From positions 372,001 through 436,000 of the forward strand of contig NZ_FXTY01000004.1 in assembly GCF_900182745.1 (NCBI RefSeq): a stretch of DNA of 64,000 bases. Reading direction: 5' to 3'. This document shows, in pieces, positions 6,934 to 15,261 of this stretch (its first letter is position 1; each line of letters opens with the position of its first letter). The DNA comes from Shimia sagamensis (GTDB lineage Bacteria; Pseudomonadota; Alphaproteobacteria; Rhodobacterales; Rhodobacteraceae). Below the pieces are notes generated by a model, which worked only from the letters and a program-made list of their open reading frames with translations, was not told the DNA's origin and made no database searches. The translations under genes were made by a program, and so were the position numbers.

Positions 6934-8682
6934 ATGAGTGATCGTTTTGAGGACCTGACGCATCTTGTGTATGAGGCGTCGCTGGACAATTCGCTGTGGC
7001 CGGAGTTGATTTCCGAGCTGGTGGAAGAGGTGCACCGGGCGCGTGATAGTCGGTTTTTGGAGAGCCCCCGTCAGATTGAGGCAGAGACGCGGGGGTTTGA
7101 GAACCTGTCGCGGCACTTTCGACGCGCCTTTAGCATATCAGAGCGTGTTGTGGGGTTGCAGGAGCGCGAGGCCTACCTGTCGTCCATCCTGAACAGTTTT
7201 GCCTTTGGCGTGGCACTGCTCAATGAAGACGGGCATGTGTTGATGGCCAACCGTGCCCTGTATGAGGTGTTGCCAGCGCCTGTATCGCAGGGAGAGGAGG
7301 TGCAGGTTTTTTTGCCGGCGTCGGGGGAAGGGCAGTTGATGTCCCAATGTGCGGCAGACGTGAACCGCAGCGGCGTGGCGTTGGAATACCAGAGCCAAAA
7401 AGATGGGGTGGCGGATATTATCGTTTTGCCACGAGAGGAGGCTGCGCGAATTGGGTTCCCACCTATTGCAGCAAGCGTGGTGATATCTTCTGGTTTGCAG
7501 ACCCATATGGGCGCCGATCATTTGGCGAGGCAGCACAAGCTGACACGGCGGGAAGCGGAAGTGTTGCGGCATATGGGGCAGTCTTATGATCTGCGCGAAG
7601 CAGCGCGGCGCATGGGCATTTCTTATGAAAGTGTGCGCACCTACTTGAAGCGGGTGTATGACAAGACCGACACCAAAAGCCGCAATGAGTTGGCGGCGCT
7701 ATTGGCGCAATCACCGCTTATGGCGGTGCGCACGCAAGAGGCGTTGCCAAGTGTGTTGTTCCAAGTGCGCAATCGCATCACTTTGAGGGATGGGCGACAA
7801 CATGAGTATTTTTGCATTGGTCCGGAAGATGGGGTGCCGGTACTGGTGTTTGACGCACTGTCCGGAGTGACCATCGATATGATTGGGTATCCGCAACGCT
7901 GCCATGACTTGATGGAACAGGCCGGCGTGAGATTGATTTGCCCCTGTCGCCCAGGCAGTTTTTTGTCAGACCCGTTTGACATGCAGAGCCTGCGGGATTT
8001 TGCCTCAGACGTGCGGGAGCTTTTGAATCATCTGGGTGTTGGACAGGCAGGGGTGTTGTCGGTGTCCTTTGGTAGCGGGTCTGCGCTGGCGGTGACACAT
8101 GAGTTGCAGGACCGGATATCCAAGGTGGTGCTGTCTTCGGCCAGCTATCCGTTTTATCGCCATGAAAACTGGCGGGAGCTGGATCAGTTTTATCATATGT
8201 CCTGCATACTTGGGCGGCACTGGCCGTCGATGTTGCGCCAGATCATTCCGTTTTTGGTGCGCTCGATTCTGCAAAACAAAGAACGTTACTTTGACCGCTA
8301 TTGCCGCCGCTCGCGCAGTGCGGACGATATTCGCATTCTTTCCTGTCCAGTGATCCGCAGGCGAACGGCTGAAATGCTGGCTTTGCGCACGGCTTCTGGC
8401 ATGGAGGGGATGGTGGAGGAGAACCTGCTTAATGCGCAGGGGTGGGATTTTGATCCCTCCGATATTCACACGCCCGTTGAGATTTTTCAGGGGCCAGACG
8501 ACAATGTTGCGCCTATGCAAGGCGCGGAGTTGCTGGCGCAGCATTTGAACAATGCGACGCTGACCATATTGCGCGGCAAGGGCCACTATCACCACATCGA
8601 GAACTGGCCTTGGTTGGCGGCGCGGGCGGCTGGAAAAGACATGGCGCCGGATGGCCTGCGCTATGACATTCCGGAGTTTTGA
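6934..8682 (+). CDS. PAS-like/LuxR HTH/alpha-beta hydrolase fusion protein
   Basis: A 582-residue three-part protein. Residues about 85-140 (LSSILNSFAFGVALLNEDGHVLMANRA) look like a PAS sensor. Residues about 200-258 are a LuxR-type helix-turn-helix (LTRREAEVLRHM, then AARRMGISYESVRTYLKRVYDKT). The rest is an alpha/beta hydrolase with nucleophile elbow SVSFG near residue 376 (the first Gly of G-x-S-x-G is Ser) and a C-terminal GHYHH holding the likely catalytic His near 550. The HTH lies in the middle, not at the end as in classic LuxR proteins. The ATG at 6934 is preferred; the ORF extends upstream without domain similarity. It could be a regulator that binds or hydrolyses an acylated signal, which is inference. 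Confidence 0.8.
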   Translation: MSDRFEDLTHLVYEASLDNSLWPELISELVEEVHRARDSRFLESPRQIEAETRGFENLSRHFRRAFSISERVVGLQEREAYLSSILNSFAFGVALLNEDGHVLMANRALYEVLPAPVSQGEEVQVFLPASGEGQLMSQCAADVNRSGVALEYQSQKDGVADIIVLPREEAARIGFPPIAASVVISSGLQTHMGADHLARQHKLTRREAEVLRHMGQSYDLREAARRMGISYESVRTYLKRVYDKTDTKSRNELAALLAQSPLMAVRTQEALPSVLFQVRNRITLRDGRQHEYFCIGPEDGVPVLVFDALSGVTIDMIGYPQRCHDLMEQAGVRLICPCRPGSFLSDPFDMQSLRDFASDVRELLNHLGVGQAGVLSVSFGSGSALAVTHELQDRISKVVLSSASYPFYRHENWRELDQFYHMSCILGRHWPSMLRQIIPFLVRSILQNKERYFDRYCRRSRSADDIRILSCPVIRRRTAEMLALRTASGMEGMVEENLLNAQGWDFDPSDIHTPVEIFQGPDDNVAPMQGAELLAQHLNNATLTILRGKGHYHHIENWPWLAARAAGKDMAPDGLRYDIPEF

Positions 8683-8715
8683 TCAGATGGTATGGAAATC
8701 CTGAGGATGTGTTGA

Positions 8716-9150
8716 ATGTCCCCAAGTGGGGATAGGATATGCGCGCCTGTTTCAGGTAGGTTCACGCTCATTGAACAGGAAGTTATTTATCGGGGAGCGC
8801 GGTTATTGTTTGCGTATGTTATTGAATATATTCAGGCGCTTCCCACCCCTGTTTCAACTGGGTGTGGCGTGTTGGGGTTTTGCCTTTACCTGACCAACTA
8901 TACCCTGATCACCTTTCGCTTTCTCAGCAGTCAGGACATTGCCTTTTTTGTCATCAATATTTTTGGTGCGGGACTTGTTCTGGTGAGTCTGGTGCAGGAC
9001 TTCAATCTTGGATCGTTTATGATCCAGGTGTTCTGGATTTGCCTTGGATTGATTGCGATTGTGGTTCGGGTGAAGTCACGCGCAGCCTGGCGACGGGAGG
9101 TGCACAGAGCTCCTCTGTCTCCGGCTCTGGGGGCTCCCCATACTCGCTGA
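8716..9150 (+). CDS. CBU_0592-like small integral membrane protein
   Basis: A 144-residue protein. Residues about 45-118 form three hydrophobic segments: VLGFCLYLTNYTLI, the IAFFVINIFGAGLVLVSLV helix, and the FMIQVFWICLGLIAIVVRV helix, with DFNLGSF between the second and third. This matches the CBU_0592-like membrane domain (function unknown). GAGGA 8 bases before the ATG supports the start, although the first 40 residues are not family-like. It follows the LuxR/hydrolase gene by 33 bases, so the two are probably co-transcribed. The C-terminal tail is polar. Confidence 0.65.
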   Translation: MSPSGDRICAPVSGRFTLIEQEVIYRGARLLFAYVIEYIQALPTPVSTGCGVLGFCLYLTNYTLITFRFLSSQDIAFFVINIFGAGLVLVSLVQDFNLGSFMIQVFWICLGLIAIVVRVKSRAAWRREVHRAPLSPALGAPHTR

Positions 9151-9175
9151 AGTCGGAGCGTGCCGTTTGAGGGCC

Positions 9176-9222
9176 GCCCCACGGTCTGGATATTACACAC
9201 AGAGCGTGGGGCATTTCTGTTT
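9176..9222 (+). terminator. Possible terminator after the membrane protein gene
   Basis: GCCCCACG (9176-9183) pairs with CGTGGGGC (9205-9212) over a 21-base loop, followed by ATTTCTGTTTT. The long loop makes it less certain. Confidence 0.45.
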
Positions 9223-9310
9223 TGGGCTGGTGATATGGGGTGCTGATCCTTTAAGGTTTTGCCACCGCGCCGACGCGTGGATCGGGTGAGCAAACCAAAA
9301 GGATAAGGCC

Positions 9311-10420
9311 ATGTTCAAGGGCCAGAATAAACACACGGTTGTACGTGCGTTGGGGGCGATGTCTGGCACATCACTGGATGGTGTGGACGCGGCTGTGGTT
9401 GAGACCGATGGGCAGGTGATCCAGAGTTTTGGCGCCACGGCTTATCGCGGCTATTGCGAAGAAGAACAGGCGGTGCTGACGCAAGCGTTGGGCCATTGGT
9501 CCGGGGCGGAGGCCGATGCGGCGGCGGCGGTGATTGAAGCGGCGCATGCGGAGGTGCTGAGCGGGTTTCAGGATGCAGAGCTTGTGGGCTTTCATGGGCA
9601 GACGTTGGCACATGAGCCGCGTGGCCGTGGGACCTGTCAGGTGGGCGACGGGCAAGCTTTGGCTGAGGCGCTGGGCGTGCCGGTGGTGTGGGATTTCCGC
9701 TCTGCGGATGTGGAACTTGGGGGCGAAGGCGCGCCGTTGGCGCCGTTTTTCCATTTTGCCTGTGCCAAGTGGTGTGGTGCCACTGAGCCGGTGGTGTTTT
9801 TGAACCTTGGTGGTGTGGGTAACATCACCTGGGTGGATCCGCGCAAGTCTGTGCCTGAGGACGAGGGCGCGTTGCTGGCGTTTGACACCGGACCTGCCAA
9901 TGCGCCGCTGAACGACATGTTGCGGGCACGGCGCGGGCTGGCCTTTGACGAAGGTGGTAAGGTGGCCGCAGAGGGCACCGTAGCGACAGGGGCGTTGGAG
10001 CTGTTTTTGCAGGAGGCGTATTTCTCGCGCATGCCGCCAAAGTCGTTGGACCGCAATGATTTCCCAGAGATGATGGAGCTGGTGCGCGAGCTGTCGGATG
10101 AAGACGCGGCCGCGACCATGACGGCAATGTGTGCCGCCGCTGTGGCACAGGGCATGGGGCACTGCCCCGAAGCGCCTAGCCGGGTGCTGGTCACTGGTGG
10201 CGGGCGGCTCAATCCGGTGTTGATGGAGATGTTGCGGGTGTCGCTGGATTGTCCGGTGGTGCCGGTCGAAGAGGTTGGGCTGGATGGCGACATGCTTGAA
10301 GCGCAGGCCTTTGCCTATCTGGCGGTACGGGTGGCACGGGGTTTGCCAACAAGCTGTCCCAGCACCACCGGCGTGATGGCGCTTGTGGGGGGCGGCACGG
10401 TGAGTGAGCCTGAGGGGTAG
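9311..10420 (+). CDS. anmK: Anhydro-N-acetylmuramic acid kinase
   Basis: AnmK opens and phosphorylates 1,6-anhydro-MurNAc to MurNAc-6-phosphate during recycling of peptidoglycan fragments in the cytoplasm. The 369-residue length is right. [16 protein letters not shown] (residues 13-28) is the family's ATP-binding opening; [12 protein letters not shown] and [14 protein letters not shown] follow, then [12 protein letters not shown] and [24 protein letters not shown] precedes the ATG. It ends 20 bases from the convergent cupin gene. The window also holds a lytic transglycosylase, which makes the anhydro-muropeptides AnmK acts on. Confidence 0.95.
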   Translation: MFKGQNKHTVVRALGAMSGTSLDGVDAAVVETDGQVIQSFGATAYRGYCEEEQAVLTQALGHWSGAEADAAAAVIEAAHAEVLSGFQDAELVGFHGQTLAHEPRGRGTCQVGDGQALAEALGVPVVWDFRSADVELGGEGAPLAPFFHFACAKWCGATEPVVFLNLGGVGNITWVDPRKSVPEDEGALLAFDTGPANAPLNDMLRARRGLAFDEGGKVAAEGTVATGALELFLQEAYFSRMPPKSLDRNDFPEMMELVRELSDEDAAATMTAMCAAAVAQGMGHCPEAPSRVLVTGGGRLNPVLMEMLRVSLDCPVVPVEEVGLDGDMLEAQAFAYLAVRVARGLPTSCPSTTGVMALVGGGTVSEPEG

Positions 10421-10439
10421 GCGACAAGGGCAAGAGGTA

Positions 10440-10865
10440 TCAGCGCGGGATGTCAAAATCCGGGGCTGCCAGTTCAAAGCCTTCGAAATGAAATGCTGGG
10501 GAGACGGTGCAGCCTACTAGGGTCCAATCGCCGGTGCTGCGGGCAGCTTGCCAGTGGTCTTTGGGCACGATGTGTTGTGGGAATTGGCCTGCGGCGAGGT
10601 CTGGGCCAAGCACGTGGTCGGTGGCCGGGCCTTGGTCGGTTTCCGCAAGCGATAGGATCAGGGGGGCACCGGCGTAGTAGTGCCAGATTTCGGCGGCATC
10701 GACGCGGTGCCAGTGCGAGGTCTCACCCGCCTTCAGCAAGAAATAGATCGAGGTGCCAGCCGGGCGTGCGCCGTCTACGCTCTCGGCAATCCAGGTCTGG
10801 CGGTAGTGGCCGCCTTCGGGGGGCGGGGTCAGGTTCAGGTGCGCGATGATCTGATCTGCGGTCAT
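10440..10865 (-). CDS. Cupin-fold protein, DUF985 family
   Basis: A 141-residue single-domain cupin. It starts MTADQIIAHLNLTPPPEGGHYRQTW and has the metal-binding-type SHWHRVDAAEIWHYYAG, then VPKDHWQAARSTGDWTLVGCTVSPAFHFEGFELA, characteristic of DUF985. A few members have been linked to sugar binding or isomerisation, but no function can be assigned here. The ATG at 10865 matches the family N-terminus. The gap to the hydrolase gene upstream on the same strand is about 70 bases, so co-transcription is possible. Confidence 0.75.
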   Translation of the reverse strand: MTADQIIAHLNLTPPPEGGHYRQTWIAESVDGARPAGTSIYFLLKAGETSHWHRVDAAEIWHYYAGAPLILSLAETDQGPATDHVLGPDLAAGQFPQHIVPKDHWQAARSTGDWTLVGCTVSPAFHFEGFELAAPDFDIPR

Positions 10866-10935
10866 GGGCTGCGTCCGTTGTCGTTTGTTGGCGACATAGG
10901 GGCAGGTCGAGGCTGTGGGGGCAAGCGAGAAGTTG

Positions 10936-11790
10936 TTAGGCCAACCGGTCGAGGGCGGTGCGGGCGGCGGCGGCAACTTGTGTGGGGGCTTCCAGTGGGA
11001 GCAGATGGCCGTAGTCGGGTAGGGACTGGAACGTCATGTCCGGGCGGCTGTCGCGCAGGCTGCGGGCGATCGAAGGGTCCATGAACAGGGAAGGCTTGCC
11101 GATGATGACCTCGGTGGGCACGCAGAGGCGCTTGAGGGTTGGCAGAATCAGCGGTGGGGTGGCGTAGAGATGGGCCTCCCAGTTGCGCGGGTATTCCAGT
11201 CTGATGCCGGTGTCCGTTGCGACAGTGAGCGCGTCGATCAGGCCGCGTAATGTGGCATCGTCAAATCGGCGGTAGGCCTTGGAGGCGCGATAATAGGCGA
11301 AGGCTGCCTCTAAGTGTGGCCAATGGGTTGGGCCGTTGAGCACCTCGGCGGCGGGGCCTTTGGATTGGCGCAGGCGGTAGGGGATCATTTTCAGTAGCAG
11401 GCGGATACGGCGGGTCACGCCGGAGGGCTCGATCAGCACGAGACCTTTGAACAGATCGGGGCGTTTGACGGCCGCCATCGCGGTGGTTGCCGCACCGATG
11501 GAGTGGCCCATGGCGAGTATGGGGGTATCTTGTGTGGCCTCGATCCATTCGATCAGATCGTCCGCAAAGAGGTCCCATTCGCGTTTTCGATTGGGAGGCG
11601 GGGCGTCTTGCCACAGGGTCCGCATGGCGAGGGCTTTGAGGTGGTAGGTGGTGCCGAGGTTTGAGAGGAATGGTGCATAACAGCGCGGACCAAGCGCGGT
11701 GGCGTGGTGGAAGACAACCGTGGGACCTGTGCTGGCGTTTTGCCAGGCCGCCGCGGTGCCATCGGTGAGCGCTGTGGAGTGCCAAGTCAT
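10936..11790 (-). CDS. Alpha/beta-fold hydrolase
   Basis: A 284-residue cytoplasmic hydrolase. It shows VVFHHATALGPRCYAPFLSNL near the N-terminus, the nucleophile elbow AMGHSIGAA with Ser97, and the C-terminal LPDYGHLLPLE with the likely catalytic His. Substrate unknown. The start is uncertain: ATGs at 11796 and 11790 are both possible and neither has a clear ribosome-binding site. The reading frame stays open upstream into the remnant M16 gene, consistent with this gene having been joined to new upstream DNA by a deletion. Confidence 0.75.
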   Translation of the reverse strand: MTWHSTALTDGTAAAWQNASTGPTVVFHHATALGPRCYAPFLSNLGTTYHLKALAMRTLWQDAPPPNRKREWDLFADDLIEWIEATQDTPILAMGHSIGAATTAMAAVKRPDLFKGLVLIEPSGVTRRIRLLLKMIPYRLRQSKGPAAEVLNGPTHWPHLEAAFAYYRASKAYRRFDDATLRGLIDALTVATDTGIRLEYPRNWEAHLYATPPLILPTLKRLCVPTEVIIGKPSLFMDPSIARSLRDSRPDMTFQSLPDYGHLLPLEAPTQVAAAARTALDRLA

Positions 11791-11848
11791 TTGCATAAGG
11801 CGCAAGCTAGCGGTGAGGTAAAGCGCTGCAAGGGTGACGTCGGGGCGA

Positions 11849-12358
11849 TCAATGACGGTGACCATCGTACTGACGCTCCCGTAAGAACGTCTCACGCGCG
11901 ACAATATCGATTTCGCTTTGTGCAAAATCGTCTGGAAGAACGGGGGTGTCCAGAACCGCCCTGGACAGGCGTAGAAGGGTTTCCAACTCCTCTGGCGAGC
12001 CGGAGTTGGTGTAGACAGTGGCCGCATTAAATGTGCTGGCATTCAAGTCGCGTTCCCGCACTTCTTTGAGGATGGTGGCATCCGCAGAAAAAGCGGTGAG
12101 GTGTTCAGTCAAATGGGCGGTGCCTGAAGGGTCCGGATCATCGTAGGCACCGGACAGGACGATCAGCTGCACATCCACCCGGTTGAAGTCTTCAATGGGC
12201 ACCACATATGCACCGTGCAAGCCTCCTTTGTCCGTAACTGGGAAGATATCTTGCGCCTGTGCAGAGGTGTTGAGGGCGGAAAAAATGCCTGCTAACGATA
12301 TCAGGGAGGCGCGCAGGAAGGGCCGGCGTAGCTGGTCGGGGGAGGTCCTAAAAAACAT
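11849..12358 (-). pseudogene. Truncated M16 zinc peptidase (insulinase family), 3' part missing
   Basis: The 169-residue product begins with a signal-peptide-like stretch ending SAQAQ, then FPVTDKGGLHGAYVVPIEDFNRVDVQLIVLSGA and the inverted zinc motif HLTEH at residues 82-86, followed by the distal segment ARETFLRERQYD. Normal bacterial M16 subunits run to about 430-480 residues with a second M16_C domain. Here the frame ends after RQYDGHRH and the hydrolase gene starts 58 bases later, so more than half the protein is missing. A point frameshift cannot explain this because no room is left. I read it as a deletion remnant; catalysis is unlikely. An in-frame TTG at 12376 is an alternative start. 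Confidence 0.65.
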
Positions 12359-12503
12359 GTATTCTAATATGGCCAATAAGGTGAGTTGTTCCTCATGAAT
12401 ACTTGCTTTGATTGTGTGGGTTTCTCAAGGGATCGATCGAGAAAAATTTGATACATCACGCGACGGGGTCAGTGATGCACGTTGTATTGGGGAAGTTTTC
12501 CGC

Positions 12504-13877
12504 TCACACCACTTTAATCCAGGTGCGCATTCCTGCGGCAGCATGGGATAACATGTGGCAATGCATCAGCCATTTGCCCGGCGCGCCTGCGATGAAGGCG
12601 ATCTCGCGGGACTCCCGCGGTAGCATCAAGAGCGTGTCTTTGAGTGGTCCAAAGCTGCCGTCGGGCAGGACTTCCTGAAAATGAGTGCCGTGCAAGTGCA
12701 TGGCGTGGGGAAAGGAAGTGTCGTTTTGCATCGGAATGCGGACGATCTGGCCCTGGGGGACCTCGACCAGCGGCGTTTCGCTCAGCCCGGCTTGCCCATT
12801 GAAAGCCCAGACCTGGCCCTTGTCGACCAAGCTGCGCATGTCCAGTGTTTCGCCTTCATAGGTGGCTTCGCGCAAGCCGCCCATGGCGCCGCCTTCCATA
12901 TGCAGGGGCACGGTCAAGGCGTCAGTCAGGTCGGTGAGGCGGGGCATGGGATTGGCGGGCAGCGGGCGGATCGCCTCGCGGGCGGGTTGGGAGCCAGCAA
13001 TAGGGATTTCTTTGAGCAAGTATCCCGTGTCGCCTTCGTGCAGGACGATCTGCACGGCATTGGCCTCGTTGGCTTTGGTATCGATGAGGATGTCGGCGCG
13101 CTCGGCTGGGCCAAAGGACATGGCGTCGATCGGTTCGGGGGTCTCCAGTGGCATGCCATCGCGGGCGATCAGCTTGCCGTCGCCGCCTTGTACGGAGACG
13201 GTGATCACACGGTCGGTAGCGACGTTGACAAAGCGCAGGCGCAGGCGGGCGTTTTCGGGCACGGAGTCCGGCTGCTCGGAGAGCTGCGCGTGGATGTAGT
13301 TGCCCAGCCGTCCGGCGTGGGTCCAATCGTGCATGGCGCCAAAATCGTCGGTGACTTGGGCGTCGTCACTGAGGCGCCAATCGTCCAGCACCACCACGAT
13401 GTCATGGTCCACGTCTGGTGCGTTGTTTTCGTCAACCACAACCACACCATAGAGGCCGCGGGCGACCTGTTCTGTCGATTGGTTGTGGGAGTGATACCAG
13501 TAGGTGCCGGCGTCTTTGAGCGGGAATTCGTAGTGAAACCGCGCACCGGTGGGCACCGCGTTCTGGGTCATGCCAGGCACGCCGTCCATGGCGTTGGGCA
13601 GGCGGATGCCGTGCCAGTGGATCGCCGTGGGGCTGGGCAGGCTGTTGAGCAGCTCTTGCTTGAGCGTGTCGCCCTGCTTGAAGCGCAGGAGCGGACCCGG
13701 CACCGACCCGTTGTAGCCCCAGATCTCGGTTTGTGGGTAATCGCCAAACTCCGCGTCAATCAGCTGCACGTGGCCTGTGGTGGCTTCGATCACCGGGGAG
13801 GTGGCCGCAAAGCTGGTTTTTGGTGATAGGGCGAGGGCGGCGGTGCTGGCGAGGAACTGGCGGCGGGTGAGAGGCAT
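12504..13877 (-). CDS. Tat-exported multicopper oxidase
   Basis: A 457-residue periplasmic oxidase of the CueO/SufI-like three-cupredoxin class. The N-terminal TRRQFLAS followed by a hydrophobic stretch is a Tat signal, consistent with folding and copper loading in the cytoplasm. All copper ligands are visible: HWH 87-89, HSH 129-131, HAMHLHG 391-397, and HCHMLSHAAAGM from 439 with type 1 ligands Cys440, His445 and Met450. It should oxidise Cu(I) or phenolic/metal substrates with reduction of O2 to water. It is the third gene of an operon with cytochrome c (49 bases upstream) and an L,D-transpeptidase. The natural substrate is not known. Confidence 0.9.
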   Translation of the reverse strand: MPLTRRQFLASTAALALSPKTSFAATSPVIEATTGHVQLIDAEFGDYPQTEIWGYNGSVPGPLLRFKQGDTLKQELLNSLPSPTAIHWHGIRLPNAMDGVPGMTQNAVPTGARFHYEFPLKDAGTYWYHSHNQSTEQVARGLYGVVVVDENNAPDVDHDIVVVLDDWRLSDDAQVTDDFGAMHDWTHAGRLGNYIHAQLSEQPDSVPENARLRLRFVNVATDRVITVSVQGGDGKLIARDGMPLETPEPIDAMSFGPAERADILIDTKANEANAVQIVLHEGDTGYLLKEIPIAGSQPAREAIRPLPANPMPRLTDLTDALTVPLHMEGGAMGGLREATYEGETLDMRSLVDKGQVWAFNGQAGLSETPLVEVPQGQIVRIPMQNDTSFPHAMHLHGTHFQEVLPDGSFGPLKDTLLMLPRESREIAFIAGAPGKWLMHCHMLSHAAAGMRTWIKVV

Positions 13878-13926
13878 ACGGGTACTCTTACAGGGTGTTT
13901 GATTGGGTGTTTTTCTGGCGCGGCGT

Positions 13927-14367
13927 TTAAAAAATGCCGTTTTCGCGTTGCAGCTCGCGGACGTAAGCCACGATGGCTTTCACGTCGCCTTTGGTCAAGC
14001 CCGCCACAGGGGGCATGTTGCCAAAGGCCCAATGATGGGCGCGCACGCCGTTGTCGACGGCCATGAAGAAGGCCATGTCCGAGTGGTGGCCGGGCTCATA
14101 GATTTTGTGCACCAGTGGTGGGGCGACGCCGTCCTGGCCTGCAGCGTTGTCGACGTGGCAGGTGGCGCAGGTGGCCTCAAAGGCGCGCTTGCCCAGTTGC
14201 GCCAGCTCATTGTGAGCGGCGGGCTGCTTGACGGCCACCATGGCGCTGGTGGCGGCGGTTTCGGATACGGTGGTTGGCTGGGCCGGGGTGGGCTGAAACT
14301 GGAGCGCGGCAAAAGTGGTCGCGCCCAGAGCCAGCACCACGCCTGCAATGGCGAGAGGTTTGGTCAT
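13927..14367 (-). CDS. Monohaem c-type cytochrome
   Basis: A 146-residue secreted or membrane-anchored protein. A hydrophobic N-terminus (LAIAGVVLALGATTFAALQF) is followed by a Pro/Thr-rich linker and one haem c domain: CATCH at 67-71, and GNMPPVAGLT with Met118 as the probable axial ligand. The C-terminal KAIVAYVRELQ helix is typical of class I cytochromes. It probably passes electrons in the periplasm. It lies between the L,D-transpeptidase (10 bases) and the multicopper oxidase (49 bases), so it may be the electron donor or acceptor of that oxidase, which is inference. Confidence 0.88.
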   Translation of the reverse strand: MTKPLAIAGVVLALGATTFAALQFQPTPAQPTTVSETAATSAMVAVKQPAAHNELAQLGKRAFEATCATCHVDNAAGQDGVAPPLVHKIYEPGHHSDMAFFMAVDNGVRAHHWAFGNMPPVAGLTKGDVKAIVAYVRELQRENGIF

Positions 14368-14376
14368 TTTGTAGGA

Positions 14377-14964
14377 TCAGATCAATTTGACTTTGGTGCC
14401 GGTTTTGGTGCGGTCAAACACCTCTTCGATGTGCTCGTTGTAGAGGCCGATGCAGCCGTTGGAGGAGCGGCGGCCAATCTTGCGCGTGTCGTGGGTGCCG
14501 TGGATGCGGTAGTACTGCCACGACAGATATAGCGCGCGGGTTCCGAGCGGGTTGGAGGGATCGCCCCCTTTCACATAGGGCGGCCATTCGGGGTTGCGCT
14601 CCCGCATCGACGGCGTGGGCGCCCAGCCGGGATTGGCGCGTTTCTCGGTGACTTCGGTATAGCCGCGTTTGGTCAGCTCGTCGGTGAGAGGAACGGAGGT
14701 GGGGTAGATGCGCATCTCGCCATCCGCCGTCCAGTGCTGCAGCACGCGGGTGGTGGTGTCGGAGATGATCAGACCAACACCGAGCGTGTCAAAATGGTCT
14801 TCCCATGCGTGGGTGCGGAAGGAAGAAACGTTGCGCTGCACAGATGGCTCTGGCTCCGCTTCGGTGAGCGCCAGAGCGGGGGCAGCTGCCACAAAGGGGG
14901 TGAGCGCGCCGCTGATCAGGAAAGATCGACGTGTGAATTGGATAGATTTGGGGGGATGTGCCAT
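14377..14964 (-). CDS. L,D-transpeptidase (YkuD domain), exported
   Basis: A 195-residue periplasmic enzyme. A Tat-like signal TRRSFLISGALTPFVAAAPALA leads into a YkuD domain with LYLSWQYYRIHGTHDTRKIG and the catalytic motif SSNGCIGL (His155, Cys171). Such enzymes make 3-3 peptidoglycan cross-links or attach proteins to peptidoglycan. The ATG at 14964 is preferred over an upstream GTG because GAGG sits 6 bases before it. It is first in an operon with cytochrome c and multicopper oxidase, an unusual association. L,D-transpeptidases are reported to be inhibited by copper in E. coli, so the oxidase could protect this one, which is speculation. Confidence 0.88.
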   Translation of the reverse strand: MAHPPKSIQFTRRSFLISGALTPFVAAAPALALTEAEPEPSVQRNVSSFRTHAWEDHFDTLGVGLIISDTTTRVLQHWTADGEMRIYPTSVPLTDELTKRGYTEVTEKRANPGWAPTPSMRERNPEWPPYVKGGDPSNPLGTRALYLSWQYYRIHGTHDTRKIGRRSSNGCIGLYNEHIEEVFDRTKTGTKVKLI

Positions 14965-15261
14965 GCGCGCCTCGTGGTTTTGTTTGAACACGGTGTGACA
15001 GGTTCCAGTGGGGGGAGGTCAACACACATTGGGGTCACGAAGGCGTGAGGAGGGGCAGGCGGGGAGGCGGTCAACTCTCCATAAACGTCTCTGCTTGTTT
15101 GAGATTTCAATTTCTGATGGCAAAGTGTGTGCCTTTTGGGAAAGGGGATGCCGAAACATGGCTTTTTGGGCAAAGGTTAATGGTTTCGAAACATGCGTTG
15201 CCTACCAACAAAAAACCGCGTGCCAAATTTATTGAAGATTCAGAGAGTCACGGAGACCGAA

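Noticed and set aside
12681..13826. 381-codon open frame on the plus strand, opposite the multicopper oxidase
   Set aside because: Antisense of a gene with all copper motifs intact; no ribosome-binding site or domain in this frame. Long antisense frames are common at this GC content.
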